This document shows positions 1-5,649 of a DNA stretch of 6,765 bases, piece after piece. The position numbers and the translations under genes are program-made. The first letter of the stretch is position 1, and each line of letters starts with the position of its first letter. Source of the DNA: Burkholderiales bacterium RIFCSPHIGHO2_12_FULL_61_11 (lineage in GTDB: Bacteria > Pseudomonadota > Gammaproteobacteria > Burkholderiales > Burkholderiaceae_C); contig MERZ01000086.1 of the NCBI GenBank assembly GCA_001770785.1, positions 9,492 through 16,256 of the forward strand. The letters are read 5' to 3'. The notes under the pieces are model-generated. The model was not told the DNA's origin, did no database searches, and saw only the letters and a program-made list of their open reading frames with translations.

Positions 1-2
1 GC

Positions 3-242
3 GACAAGGGACCGGTGGCGCAGTTCATGTACACCACGGCCAGCGGCCAGCGGCTGACCTTGTATGTCACGCGCGAAGCGGCTGGGCAAGAGACCGCCTT
101 CAAGTTTGGACAGCATGGCTCGGTCAACGTTTTTTACTGGGTCGACAGGAACTTTGGCTATGCCCTGTCGGGCGGCGTTGACCGCAAGGAGTTGGCGCGC
201 GTCTCGCAGGAGGTCTACCGGCAGCTTGAGCCCGCGTCGTAG
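3..242 (+). CDS. Probable anti-sigma factor, C-terminal part (5' end outside window)
   Basis: The frame is open from the left edge and ends at TAG 240-242. About 79 residues are visible, starting DKGPVAQFMYTT. A GTG at 15 is in frame, but the reading continues upstream of it, so this is a truncated gene and not a short one. The visible part is a soluble, beta-rich domain (QRLTLYV, VNVFYWVDRNFGYALSGG) followed by a closing helix (ARVSQEVYRQLEP). From memory this matches the C-terminal, probably periplasmic, domain of the membrane anti-sigma factors paired with ECF sigma factors in Burkholderiales. Such proteins hold an ECF sigma factor at the membrane until a stress signal releases it. The N-terminal sigma-binding part and the membrane helix would lie outside the window, so the family call rests on the C-terminus only. 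The gene converges on the operon to its right and is probably unrelated to it. Confidence 0.68.
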   Translation, partial: DKGPVAQFMYTTASGQRLTLYVTREAAGQETAFKFGQHGSVNVFYWVDRNFGYALSGGVDRKELARVSQEVYRQLEPAS

Positions 243-311
243 CCACATGCGTTCGGGCAAGCAGGTCAGCCAAGACGGGGGATAGCGTTGCAGCAGCGCG
301 GGGTGCGTGCT
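240..311 (-). pseudogene. Degenerate fragment resembling the TAXI solute-binding protein gene
   Basis: Read on the minus strand, bases 311-288 encode STHPALLQ, identical to residues encoded at 6144-6121 in the TAXI gene. The two 24-base stretches match at 22 positions, and both differences are silent third-position changes (CCC/CCG, CAA/CAG). Reading straight on, 293-240 encode LQRYPPSWLTCLPERMWL. Against the TAXI segment LQRYLNFWVANLVERMWL (5982-5929) this gives 11 of 18 identical residues, again with silent differences (TAT/TAC, GAA/GAG). In the TAXI gene these two blocks are separated by about 46 residues. The fragment therefore looks like an internally deleted remnant, with the join at a shared TGCA(G/A)C. 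It sits directly after the acyl carrier protein stop, in the same frame, and the similarity ends where the anti-sigma gene stops. There is no start codon and it is surely not expressed as a protein. Chance similarity cannot be excluded for the second block. Confidence 0.5.
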
Positions 312-314
312 GCA
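289..314. terminator. Hairpin between convergent genes, possible bidirectional terminator
   Basis: Bases 289-295 (TGCAGCA) pair with 308-314 (TGCTGCA). After a single bulged G at 296, 297-299 (CGC) pair with 305-307 (GCG). The loop is GGGGT at 300-304. The result is a 10-pair, G+C-rich stem in the 81-base spacer between two converging genes, where a shared terminator would be expected. No T-run follows on either strand, so it is not a classical intrinsic terminator. Most of the stem is also coding-like sequence shared with the TAXI gene, whose copy at 6122-6145 folds similarly, so the hairpin may be incidental. Confidence 0.3.
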
Positions 315-323
315 TGTATTCCA

Positions 324-569
324 TCACGTCACTTTTGCGCGCAGATAGTCCAGCAGGTCGTTCAGCGTGCGCAATCTGGCGTAGTCGGATTCCGGAATAT
401 CGACCTTGAGTTTGTCATGCAATCCGATGAGGAAGTTGAGCCAGTCCATCGAGTCGAGGTCGACCTGGTTGCGCAGCGGCTGATCGGCGACAAGATCATT
501 CTCTTCCACCTCCGGTGCGATGGATTTGAGTGTGGAGACCACAGCGGCCAGGAGTTCTTGCTGGTTCAT
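324..569 (-). CDS. Acyl carrier protein of a 2-oxoacid dehydrogenase operon
   Basis: This is an 81-residue, acidic, helical protein with the carrier-protein signature LDSMDWLNF. Ser40 in D39-S40-M41-D42 is the expected attachment site for 4'-phosphopantetheine, through which the protein would carry acyl groups as thioesters in the cytoplasm. Length and helix pattern fit the ACP family (usually 75-90 residues). I chose the ATG at 567-569, giving MNQQELLAAVV. The frame stays open upstream to 683, but that part overlaps the E2 gene and has no ACP character. The gene starts 22 bases after the E2 stop, so it is the last gene of the operon, with only a weak ribosome site upstream. It differs from housekeeping AcpP (DSLDTVE-type motif) by Trp43 and LNFLIGL in helix II, so it is probably a specialised ACP. 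Its partner is unknown. Candidates are the E2, the acetate-CoA ligase, a fatty-acid or polyketide-type enzyme elsewhere, or lipoate assembly. Confidence 0.88.
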   Translation of the reverse strand: MNQQELLAAVVSTLKSIAPEVEENDLVADQPLRNQVDLDSMDWLNFLIGLHDKLKVDIPESDYARLRTLNDLLDYLRAKVT

Positions 570-591
570 CGTTGGCTCAACCGTTCGTTCC

Positions 592-1767
592 TCAAAGTTG
601 TTCAGGACACTGCAGTCGCTCACGGACTTCAGCAAGAAACAGCGCGCCATAATGGCCGTCGGAGACGCGGTGGTCGGCAGCAAGACTCGCCGTCATCGCT
701 GGCATGACGCAAAGGGCGCCGTCTGTCACCCACGGCATCTCACGAATTCTGCCGAAACCGACCAAGGCGACCTGCGGCGGGTAGATCACGCCGTAGACGG
801 CGTCCACGCCCTGGTCGCCCAGATTGGTGACGGTCAGGGTCGGGTCCGACATCTCGGAGCTGCGCAGCGATCCGGCGCGGGCCCGCCTGACCAGGTCAGT
901 GAGTTCGCGCATGAGTTGATCCAGTGATTTTTCTGCGACCTCATGAATTGCCGGCGCGATGAGTCCACCCTGCCGCAATGAAATCGCCACGCCGATATGA
1001 ATGGCCTGGGAAGGCTGATGCATACCGTTCAGATAGAAACCATTCATATCCGGGTACTTTTTCAGGGCCAGGGCCACCGCCTTGAGTTGAAGCGTAGCCA
1101 TCAACAAGCGCTCGGTGATGCTGCGTTTCTCGTTGCTTGCCGCCAGCCACTCCTGCGCTTTGCGCATCGGCACGGTCTCGCTCAAATAGTAGTGCGGAAT
1201 CTCCCGCTTCGAGCGGCTCATGGCGGCCGCGATGGCCTTGCGCATCTCGGCCTGCTTGCCAGTCGCCGCAGTCGCCTGCGCTTGTGCTGCCAATTCGACG
1301 GCTTTTTGCACATCCTGCAAAGTCACAGCACCGTCAGGGCCTGTGCCGGCCAGGGACTCGATGTTGATGTCATGCTCCTGGGCATGCTTGCGTGCCGCCG
1401 GCGATACCTTGCGCCGCACCGATGTTGCGATGACCGCCATGGGAGGCGCAGGCATGGAGGTGACGGAAACATCGGGCGCCTTGTCCGACCGTTCTTTCGG
1501 TGCGGTTGGTTTCACGGTTTCCGGCGTCTCGCCGGCTTCCAGCAGGGTGGCGAGCACGGTGCCGACCGCGATGGTTTCGCCGGGCTGTACCAGAAGCTCG
1601 AACACGACGCCTTCCTGCCAGCTTTCCACGTCAACCGCCGCTTTCGAAGTATCCACCACGGCGACGATCTGGCCGCGCTTGACGGCGTCCCCGGGTCGTA
1701 TAGCCCATTGCAGCAGCGTGCCCTTGTCCATGTCGGTGCCGAGAGAGGGCAACTTGAATTCGATCAT
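592..1767 (-). CDS. 2-oxoacid dehydrogenase E2, dihydrolipoyl acyltransferase
   Basis: This 391-residue core subunit would move the acyl group made by E1 from its lipoyl arm to CoA. Domains in order: one lipoyl domain (about 1-78) with lipoyl-Lys42 in [11 protein letters not shown]; a flexible linker rich in Pro, Ala, Thr and Lys (about 80-119); a peripheral subunit-binding domain (about 120-157; SPAARKHA and [14 protein letters not shown]); a short Ala/Gln linker; and the catalytic domain (about 172-385). The active-site motif near the C-terminus is DHRVSDG, with His366 and Asp370. [10 protein letters not shown] and the [10 protein letters not shown] region are typical of the fold. The ATG overlaps the E1 beta stop by four bases (ATGA), which suggests translational coupling; the ribosome site is weak. 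Pyruvate is the likeliest substrate, but acetoin or branched-chain 2-oxoacids cannot be excluded from sequence. The subunit-binding domain implies an E3 partner, and no E3 gene lies in the window. Confidence 0.93.
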   Translation of the reverse strand: MIEFKLPSLGTDMDKGTLLQWAIRPGDAVKRGQIVAVVDTSKAAVDVESWQEGVVFELLVQPGETIAVGTVLATLLEAGETPETVKPTAPKERSDKAPDVSVTSMPAPPMAVIATSVRRKVSPAARKHAQEHDINIESLAGTGPDGAVTLQDVQKAVELAAQAQATAATGKQAEMRKAIAAAMSRSKREIPHYYLSETVPMRKAQEWLAASNEKRSITERLLMATLQLKAVALALKKYPDMNGFYLNGMHQPSQAIHIGVAISLRQGGLIAPAIHEVAEKSLDQLMRELTDLVRRARAGSLRSSEMSDPTLTVTNLGDQGVDAVYGVIYPPQVALVGFGRIREMPWVTDGALCVMPAMTASLAADHRVSDGHYGALFLAEVRERLQCPEQL

Positions 1768-2735
1768 GCTTTGCCCATCAGTTGTTTCGCGGCTGCGGCA
1801 ATGGTGCGCGCTTGCGGCAGCGCTGCTTCTTCCATGTGCCGGGCATAGGGAATAGGCACCTCTGCGCTGCAGACGCGGGCCAGGGGTGCATCGAGGTCGT
1901 AAAAGGCTTGCTCCATGATGCTGGCCATGATTTCCGCTGACAGGCTGCCGGTTTTCCAGCCCTCATCGACGACGACCGCACGGTGTGTTTTGCGGACGGA
2001 GGCGAGCAGGGTTTGCGTATCGAGTGGCCGCAAGACCCTCAGATCGACCACCTCGGCGTCAATGCCTTGCGCGGCAAGCTGTTCCGCGGCCTGGAGTGTT
2101 TTCGGCAGGCTGCCGCCATACGTGATGAGCGTCACATCGGCACCCTGGCGGCGCACGGCGGCTGAGCGGATGTCGCAGGCCTGAGGGTCAATATCGGCCT
2201 CCATGTTGTACAACTGCGCATGTTCAAAGAGGATGACCGGGTCGGGGTCCGCCAGCGCGGGAGCCAGCATGCCGTACGCATCGGCGACCGTTGCCGGTGC
2301 CAGCACCTTGATGCCGGGAATATGCGCGTACCATCCCTCCAGGCTGTGCGAGTGTTGCGCGGCCACCTGGCGGCCGGCGCCGGTGGCCATTCTGATCACG
2401 ATAGGCACATTGAACTGGCCGCCCGACATGTGGCGCAGCGTTGCAGCGGTGTTCACGATCTGGTCGAGCGCCAGCAGGCTGAAGTTGATGGTCATGATCT
2501 CCACGATGGGACGCATGCCCCCCAAGGCCGCTCCGATACCGGCACCGACGAACCCCAGTTCGGAGAGCGGGGTGTCGCGGATCCGCTCGGGACCGAATTC
2601 CTCGATAAAGCCTTTCGAGACAGCATAGGTACCGCCGTATTTGCCAACGTCTTCGCCCATCAGGAATACGCGCGGGTCGGCCATCAGCGCCTCGCGCATG
2701 GCCTGGCGCATCGCTTCGTGGTAACTCATTTTCAT
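1764..2735 (-). CDS. 2-oxoacid (probably pyruvate) dehydrogenase E1 component, beta subunit
   Basis: This 323-residue protein forms an alpha2beta2 thiamine-diphosphate E1 with the upstream gene product and drives oxidative decarboxylation and reductive acylation of the lipoyl arm. The N-terminal pyrimidine-binding domain shows [10 protein letters not shown] (26-35) and [20 protein letters not shown]. Glu59 in SELGF is the conserved acid that activates the cofactor. QHSHSLEGW (from 127; His128) is the usual active-site loop. The C-terminal transketolase-like domain follows ([11 protein letters not shown] and [10 protein letters not shown]). Length is normal for PdhB/AcoB-type subunits. The ATG at 2735 overlaps the E1 alpha stop as ATGA and has GGAG eight bases upstream. 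A second in-frame ATG lies two codons in (2729). The gene overlaps E2 by four bases at its 3' end. The sequence favours the PDH/acetoin-DH branch over branched-chain enzymes, but substrate is not proven. Confidence 0.93.
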   Translation of the reverse strand: MKMSYHEAMRQAMREALMADPRVFLMGEDVGKYGGTYAVSKGFIEEFGPERIRDTPLSELGFVGAGIGAALGGMRPIVEIMTINFSLLALDQIVNTAATLRHMSGGQFNVPIVIRMATGAGRQVAAQHSHSLEGWYAHIPGIKVLAPATVADAYGMLAPALADPDPVILFEHAQLYNMEADIDPQACDIRSAAVRRQGADVTLITYGGSLPKTLQAAEQLAAQGIDAEVVDLRVLRPLDTQTLLASVRKTHRAVVVDEGWKTGSLSAEIMASIMEQAFYDLDAPLARVCSAEVPIPYARHMEEAALPQARTIAAAAKQLMGKA

Positions 2736-3757
2736 GGCCGCAGCTCCGGCGAGTAAACATCCCGGGTCAGGGCTTCAAGCGGCTCCCATTCCGACGCTTC
2801 GGCGTAGGCGACGGCTGCCTGCACTTCCAGATTGACCTTCGCGTCGATTTCAAGAAATTCCGTCTCGGTCAGCTTGCTCTCTGCCTTCAGCCGGGCAGAA
2901 AAGGTGTGGATCGGCCCGCGCTTTTTCCACTCGTCGATTTCTGCCTTGTCCCGATAAAGATCCGGATCGAACATCGAGTGCGGACGAAACCGGTAGGTCT
3001 GGAATTCGACAAAGAAGGGCCCCTTGCCGTCGCGTACATGCTGCGCGGCCAGCCTGGTTGCCTCGTGAACCGCGACGACATCCATGCCGTCGGCCTTGGT
3101 GGTGGCCATTTTGTAGCTGGCGGCCTTGATGCAGAGATCCGTCTGCGATTCGGAACGCGCCAACGCCGTGCCCATCGCGTAGAAGTTGTTTTCGCAAAGG
3201 AAAAGCACCGGCAGTTGCCACAGTGCGGCCAGGTTCATCGATTCATGAAAAGCGCCCTCTGCAATAGCACCCTCGCCGAAGAAGCAGGCATTCACGCGCG
3301 AAATGTTTTGCATCTTGTCGGCCAGTCCCAGGCCCACGGTAAGCGGCAGCCCGCCACCGACGATCGCATTGCCGCCAAAGAAGTGCTTGCTGCGATCGAA
3401 GATATGCATGGAGCCACCGCGTCCGTGCGAACAGCCATCCCGCTTGCCGAACATCTCGGCCATGATGGCGTTCATGGACACGCCGCGCACCAGGGCGTGG
3501 CCATGTTCCCGATAGGTGGCCACAATGTTGTCCTCGGCAGAGAGCGCACGCAGCGCTCCCACTGCGACGGCCTCTTCGCCGATATACAAGTGCAGGAAAC
3601 CGCGAATTTTTCCGGCGCCGTAAAGCTCAGCCGATTTTTCCTCCATCCGGCGTATGCGCAGCATGTCGGTCAGCAGGGAGATGGACATGGATTTGTCGTA
3701 AGGCACGCTCATGCTGACGGCTCCCCCGGAGGCGGATGGTGCCTGATTCTTGTTCAT
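2732..3757 (-). CDS. 2-oxoacid (probably pyruvate) dehydrogenase E1 component, alpha subunit
   Basis: This 341-residue subunit binds the diphosphate of thiamine diphosphate and Mg2+. The family motif runs 161-191, beginning [15 protein letters not shown] and ending in ENN. Its second residue is Glu162 where most E1 alpha proteins have Asp; Glu can still bind the metal. [11 protein letters not shown] (82-92) and the Gly-rich HGRGGSMH (111-118) are typical. The usual active-site phospho-loop appears as [11 protein letters not shown] (255-265), with PHS in place of the common GHS and RGPI (280-283) in place of DPI. The first 20 or so residues are a low-complexity N-terminal extension, and M16 and M24 are possible alternative starts. 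The first ATG is supported by a good GGAGGGG ribosome site about five bases upstream and by the ATGA overlap with the ligase stop. No sign of frameshift or decay. Confidence 0.93.
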   Translation of the reverse strand: MNKNQAPSASGGAVSMSVPYDKSMSISLLTDMLRIRRMEEKSAELYGAGKIRGFLHLYIGEEAVAVGALRALSAEDNIVATYREHGHALVRGVSMNAIMAEMFGKRDGCSHGRGGSMHIFDRSKHFFGGNAIVGGGLPLTVGLGLADKMQNISRVNACFFGEGAIAEGAFHESMNLAALWQLPVLFLCENNFYAMGTALARSESQTDLCIKAASYKMATTKADGMDVVAVHEATRLAAQHVRDGKGPFFVEFQTYRFRPHSMFDPDLYRDKAEIDEWKKRGPIHTFSARLKAESKLTETEFLEIDAKVNLEVQAAVAYAEASEWEPLEALTRDVYSPELRP

Positions 3758-5520
3758 GCCTGCCCCTCCAGCGTCGAGGTGTCGCCTTCCGGCAGGCCCA
3801 GTTCGCGCGCTTTCAACAGCCTGCGCATGATCTTTCCGCTCCTCGTCCGGGGCAGCATTGGCAGGAAGTCGATTTCCTTCGGAGCCACGGCGGCACCCAG
3901 GCGCTTGCGCGCATGGCCCAGCAATTCCATGCGCAGGGAATCCGATGCCTCATAGCCGGTTTTCAACGAGACGAATGCCTTGACCACTTCACCGGCTGTT
4001 TCGTCGGGCTTGCCGATGACGCCGGCTTCGGCCACCGCCGGATGTTCCATCAGGGCGCTCTCGACTTCGAACGGACCGATCAGGTGGCCGGACGACTTGA
4101 TGACGTCGTCCGACCGCCCGATGAACCAGAAATAGCCGTCTTGATCGCGCGTGGCCAGGTCGCCGGTCAGATACAAATCGCCGGCGAAGCATTTCCGGTA
4201 GCGCTCCTCGTTGTTCAGATAGCCGCGAAACATCGATGGCCAGCCGCGCTTCAAGGCCAGTTCGCCCTTGCTATCCGGCGCCTCAACGATGTGAACGTTT
4301 CCCTGTTCATCCCGGGAGACGATGAACGCGTCAATGCCGGGCAGCGGCCGACCCATCGATCCGGGTTTGATGTCAAAAGCCGGCGTGTTGGCGATCATGA
4401 TGCCCCCGGTCTCGGTCTGCCACCAGTTGTCGTGAATGGGCAATCCCAAAGTCTCCTTGCCCCACCAGACCGCTTCCGGGTTGAGCGGCTCGCCGACGCT
4501 GGCGATGAAGCGAAGCTTGGGAAATGAATATTTCCTGGCCATCTCCCCGCCGGCTTTCATCAGCATCCTGATGGCGGTCGGCGCGGTATACCAGACGGTG
4601 ACCTGCTGCTGCTGGAGGATGCGATACCACCGCTCGGCATCAAAATCGGCTTCGTCCACGATCGATGTCACGCCATGCAGCAGCGGCGCGATGATGCCGT
4701 ACGAGGTGCCGGTCACCCATCCCGGATCGGCGGTACACCAGTAGATGTCGTCCGGATGCAGATCGAGTGCGTACTTGCCGGTAGCCCAATGTGTTGCCGC
4801 CGCGCCATGCACATGGACCGCACCCTTGGGCGTCCCGGTGGTGCCGCTGGTGAAGTGCAACAGGGCCATATCCTCGGCCTGTGTCGCGACGGTCTCGAAG
4901 TCGTCGGCCGATTCTGCCATCAGGCGGCTCAAGTCCAGCGTGCCGGGAATGTCGGCGGATGGGTCGCCATGTTCCGGCACCAGCAGCACATGCCGCAAGC
5001 CTGGCAAGCTGTCGCGGATTTTTTCCACTTTTCGGCGGTAAAGTTGTTCGGTCGTGACGAGTACCCTGGCTTCCCCCAAGGTCAGGCGCGTGGCAATCGG
5101 CTCCGGGCCAAAGGCGGAAAAAAGTGGACAGGCCACCGTGCCGTTTTTCAGGCTGCCCAGGACCGAAATGTAGAGTTCGGGAATGCGGCCCAGGAGAACG
5201 AACAGCCGATCGCCCTTGCCGATGCCGAGGTTTCCAAGAAGATTGGCGAAGCGGTTGGTGAGGACCGAGAGTTCGTGGTAGGTGACGGCACGATCAGGCC
5301 CAGCGCCCAGAAATCGAAACGCAACACGGTCCCGCCAGGCACCTTGTGCATGGCGTTCGATGGCTTCAAACGCAATGTTGAGACCGCCGCCCGGCAGGCC
5401 TGTCAACTCCTTCTGCACTTTTTCCCACGAGAATTCGGAACGGACTTGCTCGTAGTCTGCCCAGTTCGGCAGTACACGGAAATCGGAGGCGGTCTTGCGG
5501 ATGATGGAAGCGCGTGCCAT
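3754..5520 (-). CDS. acsA: Acetate-CoA ligase (AMP-forming acetyl-CoA synthetase), AcsA-type
   Basis: This 588-residue adenylate-forming enzyme would activate acetate to acetyl-AMP and then acetyl-CoA. Family motifs, in order: phosphate-binding loop [10 protein letters not shown] (224-233); [11 protein letters not shown] (265-275); NWWQTETGG (365-373), where Trp367 matches the tryptophan that keeps the acyl pocket small in acetyl-CoA synthetases; TGD (452-454); [20 protein letters not shown] (468-487); and [11 protein letters not shown] (557-567) with catalytic Lys563. The PxxxxGK context matches the site at which protein acetyltransferases inactivate Acs enzymes, so post-translational control is plausible. 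It is shorter than the roughly 650-residue Acs of enterobacteria and closer to AcsA-type enzymes. The ATG at 5518-5520 has AAAGGG five bases upstream. It is the first gene of the operon, behind an FNR-like promoter, and overlaps E1 alpha by ATGA. Propionate or other short acids remain possible substrates, as does loading of the operon's ACP. Confidence 0.92.
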   Translation of the reverse strand: MARASIIRKTASDFRVLPNWADYEQVRSEFSWEKVQKELTGLPGGGLNIAFEAIERHAQGAWRDRVAFRFLGAGPDRAVTYHELSVLTNRFANLLGNLGIGKGDRLFVLLGRIPELYISVLGSLKNGTVACPLFSAFGPEPIATRLTLGEARVLVTTEQLYRRKVEKIRDSLPGLRHVLLVPEHGDPSADIPGTLDLSRLMAESADDFETVATQAEDMALLHFTSGTTGTPKGAVHVHGAAATHWATGKYALDLHPDDIYWCTADPGWVTGTSYGIIAPLLHGVTSIVDEADFDAERWYRILQQQQVTVWYTAPTAIRMLMKAGGEMARKYSFPKLRFIASVGEPLNPEAVWWGKETLGLPIHDNWWQTETGGIMIANTPAFDIKPGSMGRPLPGIDAFIVSRDEQGNVHIVEAPDSKGELALKRGWPSMFRGYLNNEERYRKCFAGDLYLTGDLATRDQDGYFWFIGRSDDVIKSSGHLIGPFEVESALMEHPAVAEAGVIGKPDETAGEVVKAFVSLKTGYEASDSLRMELLGHARKRLGAAVAPKEIDFLPMLPRTRSGKIMRRLLKARELGLPEGDTSTLEGQA

Positions 5521-5586
5521 GGCGACCCTTTCTCTTCTTCTGCCTGTCAGCTGGCCTCATCATCATGCGATCCGGGAGGCCTTCAA

Positions 5587-5600
5587 TTGATTTGCATCAG
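5587..5600 (-). promoter_or_regulatory. FNR/ANR-type operator upstream of the acsA operon
   Basis: On the minus strand the 14 bases read CTGAT-GCAA-ATCAA, matching 9 of 10 fixed positions of the FNR/ANR/DNR consensus TTGAT-N4-ATCAA. The centre is at about 5593.5, some 73 bases before the acsA ATG. If it acts as a class II activator site at -41.5, transcription would begin near A5552. A -10-like GATGAT at 5564-5559 (or CATGAT at 5567-5562) then falls in the right place, with a leader of about 32 bases. This geometry supports oxygen-responsive activation. The regulator itself is not in the window. Confidence 0.58.
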
Positions 5601-5605
5601 TTAAC

Positions 5606-5622
5606 GTGAAGAAGGTTTTCAC
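5606..5622. promoter_or_regulatory. Inverted repeat GTGAA-N7-TTCAC upstream of the FNR-like site
   Basis: The 17 bases form a dyad with five-base arms (5606-5610 and 5618-5622). It lies just upstream of the FNR-like box, centred at about -62 relative to the inferred start site. It could be a second regulator site or a weak hairpin in the 3' tail of the TAXI transcript. It resembles no operator I can name with confidence. Five-base arms can arise by chance, so this is only a candidate. Confidence 0.25.
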
Positions 5623-5649
5623 CGGAAAATCCCGATATAAAAAAATCCG

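Noticed and set aside
570..683. Longer N-terminus for the acyl carrier protein, starting at 683
   Set aside because: The extra 38 residues overlap the E2 C-terminus and lack ACP character. The ATG at 569 gives a standard-length carrier protein.
997..1848. Plus-strand open frame (283 codons) opposite E2
   Set aside because: It is a mirror of the E2 gene with Arg/His/Cys-rich, low-complexity translation and no ribosome site or family resemblance.
3272..3274. Glu162 in the thiamine motif as evidence of a dead E1 alpha
   Set aside because: Glu can take the metal-binding role of Asp, the rest of the motif is intact, and the gene shows no decay.
2906..3955. Long plus-strand open frame (349 codons) opposite E1 alpha and the ligase end
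   Set aside because: It is antisense to a clear, motif-complete gene, spans an operon junction, and its translation is rich in His, Arg and Gly with no recognisable domain. This is a normal by-product of high third-position G+C.
592..5520. Acetoin-dehydrogenase (aco) operon
   Set aside because: The E1/E2 sequences alone cannot exclude it, but there is no AcoR-like regulator, no -24/-12 promoter that I can see, and no acetoin-specific partner gene. An acetate-CoA ligase and an ACP are not usual members.
5635..5649. T-run after the TAXI stop as an intrinsic terminator
   Set aside because: On the minus strand seven Ts follow the stop closely, but no stable G+C-rich stem precedes them.
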